NCBI GenBank assembly: GCA_027625915.1
Contig: JANTQA010000057.1
Span: 10,602,001-10,666,000, forward strand
Length of the DNA: 64,000 nucleotides
DNA from: Anaeramoeba flamelloides
Lineage: Eukaryota > Metamonada > Anaeramoebidae
Direction of reading: 5' to 3'
Of the stretch, positions 12,641 to 24,662 are shown one piece after another (positions within the stretch are counted from its first letter, which is position 1; each line of letters opens with the position of its first letter). Position numbers and translations under genes: made by a program. The notes under the pieces are model-generated. The model did not search any database and was not told the origin of the DNA. It saw only the letters and a list, made by a program, of their open reading frames with translations.

Positions 12641-12991
12641 TATCGCAAGTGGAATTCAACAAAAAATTTTTTTCTGGTTTAGGATGGAAAAAATCTAAAA
12701 GTTTTAATTCATTTTTTTCAAGTCTTTTTTTTAAACAAGTTTTCTTCAAAGTAGGTTGTAATTTCTTCCATTAAAAAACTTTTCAAGTCATTTCCTCGAT
12801 CAAAAAAAATTTTGAAAATACCATTTGAAGTGGGATGACCAAATTTGAGTAATACAATATGACTTCATTAAGACTATTTTGCAAAAATCTGAAAGAGTCA
12901 TATTTTTACTCAACGAATCAATATATAAAAACATTTCTTAATTTTTTCATTTTCTCATTTTTTTTTCTCTTCAAAAGAAATTTCTTTAAAA

Positions 12992-15900
12992 ATGGAAATC
13001 TTCCAAAAACGTCTGACAAGATTCAAGTATTTCAGAATACTCACACTCTTTTTAGCCTTATCATTACTTTTCTTTTTTGTACTGTTTCAACGTAACAACA
13101 CAAACATTAAAACAACTCAAAAAAAATTCAATGAAGGCAAATTACCAGAAAATAAACAATTACCAGAAGATCGAAAATTAACAGAAGAGCAAAAATTAAA
13201 TTTCAAGAATGAAAAAATAAATATGGGTGGGGAAAAATTAAATAATGAAAAAGAAAATAGCGGTAGGACAAAAGGATTTTGGAATCATAAAGAATTATCA
13301 TGGGTTCCAAACTATTTCAGAAATCGTGAACTTGGTTCGGGTATTATATCGTTGCCTAATAAATTCCTCAACTCAGATAACAAAAATACTTTGCAAACAA
13401 AAGACAATATTGGTGGAAAAGTTTATCCAAAAGCACAAGGATACCCACCAATTGACATGGTGGTTATGTGGGTAAATGGATCAGATCCAATCTTTCAAAA
13501 AGAAAAAGAAAACGGATTTTTACACTATGATAATTGTGGTATGTTTATTTTTTTTTTTTTTTTTTTAGTTTTTGATCTCTTTAGATTTTCTTTTTTTTTT
13601 TCTTCAGTTTGTAGGGTTAAAAAACTTTTACGAAATAGAAAACCATTTTTCATTTTCTCAATTTATTAATTTTTGTTGGTTCCAATTTTGTTTCGTCTTT
13701 AAAGATATTGTCTGGTTATTAAGTTATAAAGAATAAAAACTTTTGTAAAGGAATTCGTAAAATAAAAAAAATCTTCTATTAAAATTAAGAAAAAATTCAA
13801 AAAAATTTTATTATCTTGAAATTGAAAAACGAAAGTGAAAAGAGAATTACTACAATACCAAACTTACTTTTAATGCTATTTTCCCAAATGAATTATTGTT
13901 TTTAAAAGTTTGATCCATTTTTTTCGACATTTTTAAAAAGTTCAAAATCCAATATGTCCTTAATAAAATTAAGCACTATTTTTTTCTGATTAATATTTTT
14001 CGAAATTAAGTTCATAACTTAATTCCATTAACCACTGTGATAATTTTTTTTCGAATAAAAACACTCTCAACTATTGAATATCGAAACTATTTTTTGAAAT
14101 TACTGTTCGCTTTTTTATTTTTTTTTGAAAAATTGGGGTTGAGAAAAGTTTGAAATCAAAGAATAAGTTAATATATTAAATTAGAATGCTTTTCCAGAGA
14201 GTTTATCCTTTTAGTTGAACTTTTTTTTTAATTTTACCATTTAAAACTAAAAAAAACATTTGAAGACCAAATTAGTGCCTTTTGTGAAAAGAAAATTCAC
14301 ATAATTTAGAATTTGTTTTTGTAAATGAGTTAAAACAAGAGAGTGTATCTAAAAATATACATAATTTCAAGTTCGAATTCAATGATTTTGGCAAAACATG
14401 TTTTCAAGAAAAAGTTAAATTCAAACTTTATTTATTTTAATTTTATCATTTTGTTTTTTTAATTGTATTAATGGAAAGTATTTGATCAGTTTTTCATTTT
14501 TAGTGTTTTTTGGGTCGTAGGGACATATATTTCGGAATTATTTAAAAAAAATAATATTTTCGTTGAAACGAAGAAGAAATTTTATTTTTTTTGAAGGAAT
14601 TGTAACAGAAATACTTTTAAAAATAAAACAACTCATTTCTAAAATAGCCCAGTATTAAAAATAGACTTTATTTCAAAAAAAATACAATAATTATTTGAAA
14701 CTTTGAGAAATAAAATTTCTTATATTCAAAGAACAATTAGTATCAATTTTTTCTTTTTATTGAACAAAAATCTAATGAAAAAAAACTTAAGAATCGAATT
14801 AAAAATTCTCCTGAAATACTTTTTTAAAACCTGCAAAATTCAACTATAATCGAAAGAAATAATTTTTTTTATTTGATTATATTTAACCAATAATTAATTA
14901 TCTCAATCTTAAGGACTACGTTTGCAATTCAACAATTTTTCTCAACCCAATATGTTCCAATCTCATTTATATTATGATAAACTCATGATCTTTAAAATAT
15001 TGTCCAATTTGGATCAAAAAATCATTTTGTGTCATTTTTTAGATGAAAAATGAAAAAGAAATTTTGAGATAGGTGAACTCGAACACCTTGTTAAGGAACG
15101 TGAAAATGAAAAAGAAAAATAACCACGAGTTTCTTACACAAAAAAACTCTTCTGAATAAACAACTTTAAATCTAAATGATTGTATTGTCAAAGATTTTTG
15201 ATCATTGAGTTACTTTGAATTGTTACATTGTCTCCACAAACAACTAACCCGTTTCAGCCCCCCCGAGAATTATTATAAGACAACTAAATTGGTTGTCTAA
15301 GATAATTCAATTTCTCTCATATAGAAATAGAAAATTCAATTTCGATCATAAGATCAAAATTTTCAACTTCTCTTGCTTCCAAGAGTTATTTTTTTTGTAA
15401 AAACCAAAACAAAAATTAAATTTTCTCTCAAGAATTGAAATCACAGAAATGACAGAAATCACAGAAACCATGGAAACTTGAAAGTATTTTTCGATCTTTG
15501 TTTTTCAATTGTAAAAAGCTGAGATTTTAACAATTTTAGAAATTGAAGATCCACGTTAAGGTATAGTATTTTTTAGAATTTGTTTGTCAATTTCCCAAAG
15601 CAAAAAATGGCAAAAAAAAGGATAACTTGTTTTTAATCTTCTATTTTAAATTTTATAGTTTATGATGAGCTTTAATAACCCTTTTACTGGTTGTTGTACA
15701 AAATAAAATTTCAGAATAGAAAATCAATTTCAAGGTCTTATAAATTTTCACGGTAGTGCTGGAACAAGCTGTATTAATTAACAAAGCAATGTGATTATGT
15801 ATTATTTTACTTTTTGTTTATTTGTTTTTCCTTGAATTAAATCTCACGCCATTAATAAGAGGAGAGTATCTCTTCGAATTGTTTGTGCAACAACATGATC

Positions 15901-18900
15901 CATGCCAAACACACTTCAACATTTTTTGTGCTTTTTTGATAAAATTTTTTTTGTTTTGATCTTTTCTCTCAAAACCAATTGCTTGTATCAAGAGAAATTG
16001 GGTTGAGGTTGTGTGGGAAAGGTTTTGAAGAATTTTTAATGTTGGGATCTTTTGGGAAATAAAATTGCAAAAATTAGTCAGTTTTTTTTATTTCAAAAAA
16101 AAATAACGTCAGTTGAGAAAAAATGATCATTCAATTTTGGGAAATGAGGATTTTAGTGGATTTAATCCAACTCCAAACACTTTATCGAACACACTATTCA
16201 AAAAATGTCTTTCTTGTAAAACAACAGACTTTTTCATCAAAAATTTTTCACTTTTCTCCTTTTTGACGCTCTATGAACATTTTTTAAAACCTTCTCAGCT
16301 TATCTCAGAATCAGAAAAATAAACTATTTCGATGGTCAACAATGTGTAAGGGTTTTAAAAAATGACATAGAAGGTCATTTTTTCAAAAAGTCGATTTTTC
16401 GCAACCTTCTTTGTTATTTTGAGATACGAGCCTAAAAAATTCAGACCTTTTTAGGAAAAATTTGATATTTTTTCCTTCTCAGATCTCACTGAATAAAAAT
16501 TTGTGAGATTTACAAACCAACAAAACCTCTTCAAAATACACAGATACTTAAAATTTCAATTGCAAACGTCGTCGTTAATACTTTCAATGGTTTAATAATA
16601 ACCCAAAGATTAAACTTATTAAAATGATTTATGATTATTGCTCAAATTTTTAAAATATTTTCAAACAAATAAAATGAATTCAAATTAATAATTCTAATAA
16701 AAAACAAATAATAGATATTATCAAATAACTGATTTTGATAATAATGGTTCATTATTTATATTCTTAACATTTGAAAAAGATTATTAACTAGTCTTTTAAA
16801 TTTCAAGAAATGTAATAAATATTTATGAATAAAATAAATGATCAATTTTTTTATTTCTTCAAGGATTCAATATTTGATTTTTTTTGCTTGTATTTTAAAA
16901 TAAGATTAAATTTAACCAGTTATTTGTCCTACAAACTCTCAGGAAATTTACTAAAAGTGAGATATCTTCAAAATAACATTTTATTGTTAAATTATTTCAA
17001 TTTCTAATTTTGATCTAAAAAATTCCAAACCAAAAGGATCAAGATCTTTTTACTTAAAATTTATTTGGGGAAAAAAATGAACTTGTGTTTTAAAAAGTGA
17101 TAATTCATTTCTCAAAACTTGATAAATACACTTTTTATCGGGCTTAATCATATCCATACGAAAAGAATTACTATATTATCTTTGGGATTTGAAATAAATA
17201 AGAGTTACTAGTACAATTAGTTCTTTTTAAGAAAGTCTTTTCAATTTTAAATATAATTCACTTTAATTACTCACGAATCTATTGTGAGTATAATCCCTCT
17301 AGTTTTAGTTCTGACCTTCTAAAAAAAAAAAATACTCATTTTTTTAAGATATATGTAACTCATAACAAATCCCAAAAAATAATTCTGTTATGAATTACAT
17401 ACCCATTACAGGCATTGGTGAACAATCTTTACTCATCGTTTTATATTTGAGAATAGATCCATCAATAAAAGAAAAAAATCTCAAAAAACACTATATATTT
17501 GGGAAAAAAGATCAACACTATTTTTAATTTGTACGCTCACATAATCATAAAAATTAAAAATAAGATCTATTAATAAAAGAAAAAACCAATGATTAAAAAC
17601 AAAATGGTGGATTCAACCCAATAACAGTTTGCTTTAATATTATCTTTTTGGATGTGGGCTTTTTTTTTTTCTGATCTATCATTAAAAATTTTTATGAAGA
17701 AAATTACTTTTTTTGAGATCTCCCAAATTAACTAATTGAATTTTGATATCAAAAAGGTACATCGAAATTGTTGTTTTTATTGATTCAATCGTAAATAAAT
17801 ATAATGGATTATTTTTTGAAGCTAATTTGTTCTTCTTTTAATTGATCTAACTTTTTGTTTTCTGGTTTCTGTGATTTCTGTGATTTCTGTGATTTCTGTG
17901 ATTTCTGTGATTTCTGTGATTCTTTTAAGGTTACCAATTAATAATCTTGCTGATCTTTTTTTCTCAGAATGTATTTTTCTTATTTTCTCATAATTTTTTC
18001 TTTTTTTTTCATTTTTTTTTTCTAGAAATTTATACATTATGATTTAACCCCGAGTGTCTTTATTGGTTTGTCAGTAAATATAAAGTTTTAAAAAGGAAAA
18101 TATTTTTTCCACATTGCCCAAGATTTTTTATAAAACAGAGGCAAAAATTGGTTCTGTTAGGATCACAATTTTAAAAAGAAATTTCAAATTAATTCAAAAA
18201 TTAAAATTTGTAAGTTTTTGACAAATTAATTTATCATCTATCTTATTTTTAGGGAAAAAGAATTTGAAAATATCAATTGTAAATCTCAAAATTTTTAAGA
18301 ATTAGAAATTGAACTGCATAATTATTGAATTAATCAATTAAAAAAATAACTCATATTGAAAATGTCGTTAGATTTTTTTTAAATTTTTGAAATAAAAAAA
18401 AAATTTTAAAAATTTTCGGTTTCTTTCTCAAATCAAAAAAAAACGCCGTTAGCTTTTCCAGAATTTAAAAGAATTGAGTACAATCAAAGATTTTACTCTA
18501 TTCCTTTGAATTCTGGAAAATCGCCGTTATCTTTTCTTGAGTTTTCAGTTTATTAGTGAAGTGTTCTAGGTTTTTTTGAGGTTTTCTATTTTATTTGTGA
18601 AGTGTTCTAGGTTTTTTTTACTTTAGAAATATACCGAAAATTTTAATAAATTTTCGGTTTATTTCAAAAGTAAAAAAAACCTAACGAAAATCTATTAATT
18701 TTCAAAATAAATAGAAAACTCAAAAAATCCTAACGAAAATTGATATATTTTACTATTAAAACAGAAAACCTCAAGAAAAGCGCTATTAGGTTTTTTTTAA
18801 TTTAAGAAATAAACCAAAAATTTCAGAAATTTTCTGTTTATTTCTTAAATTTAAAAAAACCTAGGCACTCTACAGTACTTGACGGCACTCTACGGACACT

Positions 18901-21230
18901 TTCTGTTAGCTTTTCCAGAATTCAGAAGAATAGAGTACAATCAAAGATTTTACTATATTCTTTTGAATTCTGGAAACGATAGGCACTTGACGGTACTCTA
19001 TGGCACTTTCAGTACCCCCCCTGAAACTCTATAATCTATTTAAAGTTTAGTTATCCCATCAATATTATTGGCAAGAAGATAGCTCATAAGATAGTTTTTC
19101 AAAAAAAAATGAAAAGAAAAAGTTTTTATCCAAGAAATAAAGAGAATAATGAAAGAGATTTAAAAAAAAAATAAAAAAAAGTAAAAAGTAAAAACTTAAT
19201 TTCCTTTAAAGTTTAATATTGTACCCCAAGTGTTGAATATGTTGTTAGTTGTTTCCTTTTAATTTGAAAATTTATTGATCGAAATCATAATTTGTCTCAA
19301 TAAATAGTATGAAATAACCAACCAACTATTGGCCAAAGGAAAGATGGTATTTTATTAAGTTTTTAATTAGAACTTTATTGAGAGTTAACCTAAAAACCAC
19401 TGAGTTTTTAAGAATTTTCTTTTGAGTTCTTTGCTTTTTTATTTATTTATTTAATTATTTTGTATTTTTGATTTATATTAAGATTATTTTCCCCAGTTTT
19501 TCAAATCTTGTTTTCACAAAATACAAGCTCAACAGTATTTGTCCAATACAAGATATCAACTGGGCAGATTGTATGGAAAGGTTGATTCAATTCACTTCAG
19601 TTGTTTTAAAATCACCGAGTTCACTGCAATTTGCTTTTTGTGGCTTCGTTTTCATCCAATTTGCATAAGATCTAATCAGAGCAAGTTTTCTATTATTATA
19701 ATTATACTGATACCTTTTCCATCCTAAAAACATATTTAAAAAAAAGAGAGATAAGGAACTGAAACAACTTGAAAATAAATTGAAAAAAAGTCAAAATTCC
19801 AAAAAATCAAAATGAAATTTGTCATAAAATATAATTCTCATTCTAATAATTAAATTAAAAATATTAAATCTAATTCTTTGAAAAAATATCTATTTAAAAA
19901 AAAAAAAGAAAAAACTTGTAAATACCCAAAATCCAAAATGCCTTGGTGTTGTCCAAAAAAACACAAGAAAGAAAAAGTGATTAGATTTTCACAACATGAT
20001 GAATTAAAATATTTATTAAGACAAATTGATCAATTTGCACCATGGATCAGAAAAATATTTCTTGTAACAAACAATCAAATACCAAATTGGTTAGATCTAT
20101 CAAACAATAGAGTAGAAATAGTTGTTCCATCAGATTTTGTCAAATATCCTGAATCATTACCAACATTTTCATCACCAGCTTTAGAATCACAATTACATTT
20201 AATAAAAGGATTATCCCGACTATTTCTTTATTTCAATGATGATTTTTTTCTAACAAAACCAATATGGCCAAGTGATTTTATAACCGCAGATAATGAATAT
20301 AAACGAAGGACTTTATGGCGTGTTCCACAGAGTGATTTGAAAATATATCAAAAAACCCCGACAAAAGAAACATTAAGTAAAACAAATTATTGTATTTATA
20401 CTGAATCACTCAAATACACAGATACAATTTTTGATATAACATTTGGGGAAAGGGGGCGATATTCCGCGCAACATGCACCAACTTTAATTGATAGAGAAAT
20501 AATGGAAAGAATATGGGATGAATGGCCAAATGAAATGGAACAAACAGCAAAGGCAAAATTTCGTATCGGAAGCCAAATGCATTATCAAACAACATTTTTA
20601 AATTATATTCAGGATAGTTGGATCAATTTAAATTTTTGTAATTATTTTAATTTGTATTTTGATAAGAATAATGATAAACATTTTGATCTTTGGGAAATCA
20701 AAACAATTTCAGACCAAATTAGTAAATTCTTTTCTAAAGATGCGGAGAGCGTTTTTTCAATGATTTCAGATCAAATAGCAAAGGAATTGCAAAAACAATT
20801 ATTTGAAGATCATGATACTTCTGATAATGGACATGCTACAAATCATGATTCTGAAAACCCAATTTTGGATTTAAAGGTACATTGTGAAATATTAGAAAAA
20901 ATCCCTTTACTTGTGGAATATTATAATCAAAAAATTGGAAAAGGTAACAAGAAATTACAATTATTTAAAACTGTTCAGGAGACTAGAGATAGCGGGTTTT
21001 ATATGCTAAATTCAATTAGCCAAATAAAACCGTCTTTTGCTGTTATCCGATATAAGAAAGATATGAAGTTTATAGCGATGAACGATGATTTTGAATATTC
21101 AAAAAAATCACAATTAATTAGATTTGATGAAGAATTCCAGAAATTAGCAAATGAACAGTGGCCAAATAAATCACAATTTGAATTACCTGAAAATTTACTT
21201 AATCAAAACCTCAGGATTAAATATTCTTAA
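12992..21230 (+). CDS. Stealth-family sugar-phosphate transferase, GNPTAB-like
   Basis: Predicted Golgi type II membrane enzyme of the Stealth family, which transfers hexose-1-phosphate from a nucleotide sugar; in animals and Dictyostelium relatives act as UDP-GlcNAc:lysosomal-enzyme GlcNAc-1-phosphotransferase. Exons are 12992-13538 and 19909-21230 (TAA), 622 residues. The acceptor at 19907-19908 restores phase. A cytoplasmic basic stretch (1-13) and anchor (14-32) come first, then a charged KLPE/KLTE-repeat stem (45-95). Conserved region 1 is at 152-170 (VVMWVNGSDP), region 2 at 206-309 (HDELKYLLRQIDQFAPWIRK, FLYFNDDFFL), region 3 at 368-417 (HAPTLIDREIMERIWDEWP), and region 4 at 567-610 (FIAMNDDF). 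A canonical EF-hand loop (DKNNDKHFDLWE, 434-445) sits between 3 and 4, as in vertebrate GNPTAB. An AATAAA lies about 57 bases after the stop. All four regions are present, so it looks active; the exact donor and acceptor sugars are unknown. Confidence 0.92.
13740..14913 (+). repeat. intronic repeat block 1, paralogue of 44970-45541
   Basis: Shares CTACAATACCAAACTT, AAGTTTGATC, ACAATAATTATTTGAAACTT and AATACTTTTTTAAAACCTG in order with 44970-45541 in the importin-beta intron; the importin copy lacks an internal part. The end (14870-14913, AACCAATAATTAATTATCTC) continues uninterrupted here, whereas the importin copy is split by PAL element E. Confidence 0.7.
14985..16540 (+). repeat. dispersed repeat F4, copy 2
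   Basis: Paralogue of 8240-9350. Begins near AATATTGTCCAATTTGGATC and includes TGAACTCGAACACCTTGTTA, GAAATTGGGTTGAGGTTGTG and TTTTTCAAAAAGTCGATTTT. A 69-codon frame at 16113-16322 lies inside it but has no recognisable domain and is probably chance. Confidence 0.55.
16600..17350 (+). repeat. intronic repeat block 2, paralogue of 46690-47330
   Basis: Shares AAAATATTTTCAAACAAATA, TTATTAACTAGTCTTTTAAA, AATAAATGATCAATTTTTT and ACTAAAAGTGnGAT in order with 46690-47330 of the importin-beta intron. In both introns it follows block 1, so blocks 1 and 2 are probably parts of one element. Confidence 0.7.
17870..17930. repeat. 9-bp tandem repeat TTTCTGTGA, about six units
   Basis: Near-perfect tandem array inside the Stealth intron. 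On the minus strand it would read as (ITE)n in a 71-codon frame (17822-18037), which I do not regard as a gene. Related loose units (ATCACAGAAAT) occur at 15442-15470 in the same intron. Confidence 0.9.
18300..19290 (-). mobile_element. PAL element A (palindrome-array family), inverted
   Basis: Contains type-1 palindromes at 18367-18450 (degenerate), 18609-18683 and 18789-18863 (GGTTTTTTTTAATTTAAGAA and its complement), and type-2 palindromes at 18451-18523 and 18913-18977 (CTTTTCCAGAATT...GAATTCTGGAAA). Decamer linkers are at 18864-18900 and 18981-19010 (GGCACTTGACGGTACTCTAT). Beyond 19020 the reverse complement continues to match the leading part of PAL-E (GGAAACAAC, then CTCTTTCATT) back to about 19290. 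It is therefore the same element as D and E in opposite orientation. No ORF. Confidence 0.8.
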
Positions 21231-21723
21231 ATTATTTATTATATAAAATTTATCTGAATTTATTTATTTGTTTTTTTTTTAAAAAAAATAAAAGATATTA
21301 AAAATATTTGATTGATAAAGAATTCTTTTGATATTTTTATTTTCAATAAAGTGATTTAAAAAACAATTAAAAGGTGAAAGATAAAAAAAAAAGATTTTGC
21401 AATTGTTTAATATGAATAAATATTCTAAACTAGAATATATATATATATATATATATATATGAGTTTTTATTTGACTTCATGGAGTTGATTTATTACTTGG
21501 CATTTAATTGTCTAGAATTTTTTTTTACAATTAGAACTCATTATTCAAGAAAATAATTGTCAAACAGAAAAAAATTGTCATTATGGAAATAAATTGTCAT
21601 TTTTGGTTTGAATTGTAAAATTGTTTGATAAAGTTCTCTTTTTCGGATATCTATTACCTTTTTTTTGTTCATTTTCGAATAAATGACAAGTCCAAAATTT
21701 ATATTGATTATTGGAATTAAAAT

Positions 21724-22312
21724 AAACTCCATTCCACTCAAAAGATCTCAGTCAAAAAAGAAACATTCACTTTTTTTTTTTTTTTTTTTCTGAATCAGCC
21801 AAACTAAGATTGTTTAGAAATAAGAGCAATAATAAACTTCTTATAAGAGTCCATAATTATAAAAGAAACCCCTGAACAAAGCATAAATTTCAAAAAAAAA
21901 AAAATGTTGAAAAATTTTTTGGGACCCTTTCAGAGTAAAGTCTCCTGTAAAATTTCTCAATTTCATTAGAAAAATAAAATTGTTGACAATAAGATTTTGT
22001 AATTTAAAATGTATAAATTTTAAAAGGAATTACAAAGATTAAATTTTCTGTTGTTAATTTGGATTTTCAAAACAAATTTTTTTTTTTGAAATTTAAAATT
22101 TAAAAAAAAAATAAAAAAGAAAAAAAGAAGAAAGAAAAAAAAATAAAATAAAATAAAAAAAAAGCCAAATACAAAAAAAAAAATACAAAATGAGATAAAA
22201 TGATTTTGATCAAAAAAGTAATAATTGTAGTTTGAGAAGAATAATGATTTAAAATCATATAATATGTTCTATTCATTCAATAAACGGGCCCACTTTAACT
22301 GAAAAAGTGTTT
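21724..22312. mobile_element. family F1 terminal-inverted-repeat element
   Basis: About 590 bp. The right end GGGCCCACTTTAACTGAAAA followed by AGTGTTT is a good match to the F1 terminus; the left end (AAACTCCATTCCACTCAAAA) is diverged. Non-coding, with several poly-A/T runs. Confidence 0.65.
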
Positions 22313-22439
22313 AAACTTCAGTAAATCAAACATATAAAGCCAAAATGTAAGAATATTCTATCAATCAAATTTGAGATTTAAAATGTAAAGTATTAGTAAA
22401 AATGAATTTTTTGTTTTTTTTTTGTTTCTCTGTTTTTTC

Positions 22440-23240
22440 CCTTCTTGTGAAATTTGGAATCGATCAAATATTCCCGAAAATGCCCGAAAATCGATAATAC
22501 CCCCAAATTTTTTTAACGACAAAAAAAAAAACTTTATGAACAATTTCTAAGAAACTCTGGCGACAATATACTCAGATTAAAGTATAGTTGAAATTTTATT
22601 GTAGAATATTTTTTTTTCTTTGAAAAAATTCAAAAAATATAAATTTTTGGGAATAGTATTCAACCCATTTTGTGTGAAAGGGCTTGGTATCTAAGATAAG
22701 TGTAACATTTCTGATCATTTCGGAATGGTATTGACTAAATGAGAGAAAATTTACTTTTAAAGAAAATTTCTATTTGTGTATCATTACCGATAATTTTGTA
22801 ATCTTAAATACAATATAAAAATAACTGAGTAATATCTAATCGTACTTTACATACCCATATCCTACACATGGTGACCCAAGCCAAACTTTAGTTAAATAAT
22901 CATTCCATAAAAGGCTGGACTAACCAAAACAGACAAACCCACATCATAAAAAACCTAGAACAACCCATACCAATGTCCTGATATACATTTTACACTTAAC
23001 TAATAAGTGCTAACAATTACTCAAAAATACTCAAAAGGTACCAAAACATCTTTAGAGTGGCTCAAAGTAGAAAATTCAAAACATATATTTTTTCTGAAAA
23101 TTGTTATTATACCATTAAACTGAGTATATTGACACCAGATTTTCTTCGAGGTTGTTCATAAAGTCTTTTTTAGTGGTTAAAAAATGTTTCCGGTATTTTC
23201 GATTTTCGGGTATTTTCGGAAATATTTCAAACACCCGAAA
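22440..23240. mobile_element. foldback element with about 150-base diverged arms
   Basis: 22440-22590 and 23110-23240 are reverse complements at moderate identity (shared CCCGAAAATCGA, ACTTTATGAACAA, CAATATACTCAG). The loop of about 520 bases contains the C-rich stretch 22840-23060. No transposase is seen and there is no second copy in the window. Confidence 0.7.
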
Positions 23241-23798
23241 TTTGCTTTAATATTTTAACAATTGGTATTAATAAAATTTGGTAAATTTCAATTCGATATA
23301 TCTTTATTGATAAGTGAACAATAAGTAAAATAATAATTGAAAAATTTTTCTTTTTACTATACTATCTGGAAAAAATAAATTCTGAAAATTAAATTTGGCC
23401 AAAAATACAGGCAGTATTTCAGTAATACACCTTTTATAAATTATTTTTCCAAACCTGTTATAATTTAATGTAATTAAGTAAAGATAGCTATTAAACTTAT
23501 TAAGATTCAAATATCCACTTTCATCAAAATTACCGACTTTTGGAAAAAAACATCTATTTTTGGGATATTTTTTTTTTTTCTTGAAATAAGTTACAATGAA
23601 TGAATTTTTGATTTTGCAATTAAAAATGAAAAATAAATAATGTTAAAATAATTTGCTGAAAAAAAAAACAAGGGAATAAATATTAAAACTCAGACATGAA
23701 AAAAACAATAAAATCATAAAAAATTTTCCAAAAAGGATAAAAAACCTCCTTTTTACAATTTAATTTACCGATGTCTTTTGAAAGAAACGTTTGATACT

Positions 23799-23983
23799 AA
23801 ACTATTTTTCATAAATTTTGACTTCACTTTATAATGTTAATGGGAGTTGTTTTGAGGGTTTATTCCAGTATTCTTTACAAAAAATATTTTTTAATTTTTG
23901 GATCAGAATCATTTTTTCTAATTTTGCAAATTTTAGTTTTGCTTTTTCAAATTTTTGTTTTTCTTTTGTTTTTGTTTTTCTTT

Positions 23984-24015
<32 letters not shown>

Positions 24016-24393
24016 TTGTTTTAAAAAGATAATGTGGAAAAAAAAAGAGATCTTCGAAAAGACAAATAATCACTAAGAAAATTGAGACTATGTAATGTCT
24101 TTTAAAATGGATTTAATTATTCATAAAAAATCTTGGTGTTCAACTTTTTTTCAGTGAAAGTTCAGTAATAAAAAATCGGTATTGCTCTTTTCAAAAATTG
24201 TGGCTCACTTTTTTTTAGTTTTTGGTTTTATTTTTTTTTAAATTTTTAATATATCAGGCTTTTATAGATTTAGAATGACTTAAAAGAGAGTTACAAGTCA
24301 TATTTAGTTATTAATTGTTCCTGAATACTAAAGGATAATTTTTTTTTTTCAATTTATTATTTCAGGTGAGTCACAATTTTTGAAAAAGAGTTT
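23799..24393. mobile_element. family F2 terminal-inverted-repeat element, copy A
   Basis: Starts AAACTATTTTTCATAAATTT and ends with the complement, GTGAGTCACAATTTTTGAAA then AAGAGTTT. Interior landmarks are TAATGTTAATGGGAGTTGTT and AAGAGATCTTCGAAAAGACA. Copies B (50334-50912) and C (51028-51654) share the whole length. A long poly-T run creates phenylalanine-only frames that are not genes. Confidence 0.85.
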
Positions 24394-24424
24394 CTTTTGA
24401 AATTGAAAAAATATGTTACGTTAT

Positions 24425-24662
24425 TATTATTATTATTATTGAAGAAGTGTAAATTACACTCTAGGTGTCCTTAGACTTAAATTCCCTTTCAGAAATTTAA
24501 GTATAAAATCATAGATTTCACTATTATTAAATAATGAAAATAATTTCAAATTATCACAGCTTAAAATTGATTCATTAAGAGTTATTTCTTTTAATTTATT
24601 GTGAAAAATTAATCTATCTTTTTCATAGGAAGGGCATACACATAAAAAATGATCAATATTGG
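24425..24662 (-). mobile_element. LINE 3' end, 5'-truncated, with target duplication
   Basis: The minus strand encodes NIDHFLCVCPSYEKDRLIFH, then NKLKEITLNESI and, after more residues, LSLRTPRV and a stop: the zinc-knuckle C-terminus of a LINE ORF2. The element ends TGTAATTTACACTTCTTC plus a (TAA)n tail. It is flanked by near-identical 17-base direct repeats (AAAATATGTTnCGTTAT) at 24408-24424 and 24663-24679, the mark of target-primed retroposition. Confidence 0.85.

Larger units (their letters stand above)
2456..12991. other. 10.5 kb intergenic region filled with repeats
   Basis: No convincing gene is seen on either strand. Open frames here are short, K/N/F-rich, and most fall in repeats. 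The first 300 bases after the ankyrin-BTB stop are a little GC-richer and contain a junction of about 13 T and 13 C (2572-2597); nothing was recognised there. The rest holds three mariner-like MITEs, a nested MITE pair, a foldback element, two LINE 3' fragments and several dispersed repeats listed separately. In 5190-6640 and 11262-12200 I see only AT-rich unique-looking DNA. Confidence 0.7.
13539..19908 (+). other. 6.4 kb repeat-filled intron of the Stealth gene
   Basis: The donor is GTATGT after codon 182 and the acceptor is AAG before GAAAAAACTTGT; both are phase 1. No further exon is needed, since conserved regions 1 and 2 join sensibly. The intron holds block 1 (13740-14913), repeat F4 (14985-16540), block 2 (16600-17350), a 9-bp tandem array (17870-17930) and inverted PAL element A (18300-19290). 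A short palindrome (AGACAAC...GTTGTCT) is at 15279-15299. Between 17350 and 17870 and between 19290 and 19900 nothing was recognised. Confidence 0.85.

Noticed and set aside
12859-13095. 78-codon frame before the Stealth gene
   Set aside because: It overlaps the Stealth start in another frame and has no recognisable features; the Met at 12992 gives a proper signal anchor.
17822-18037. Minus-strand frame with (ITE)n repeats
   Set aside because: Produced by the 9-bp tandem repeat within the Stealth intron; no domain and no start context.
18360-19020. CRISPR-like or satellite array
   Set aside because: Repeats are long palindromes of two types with similar linkers, not short direct repeats with unique spacers, and the context is a eukaryotic intron.
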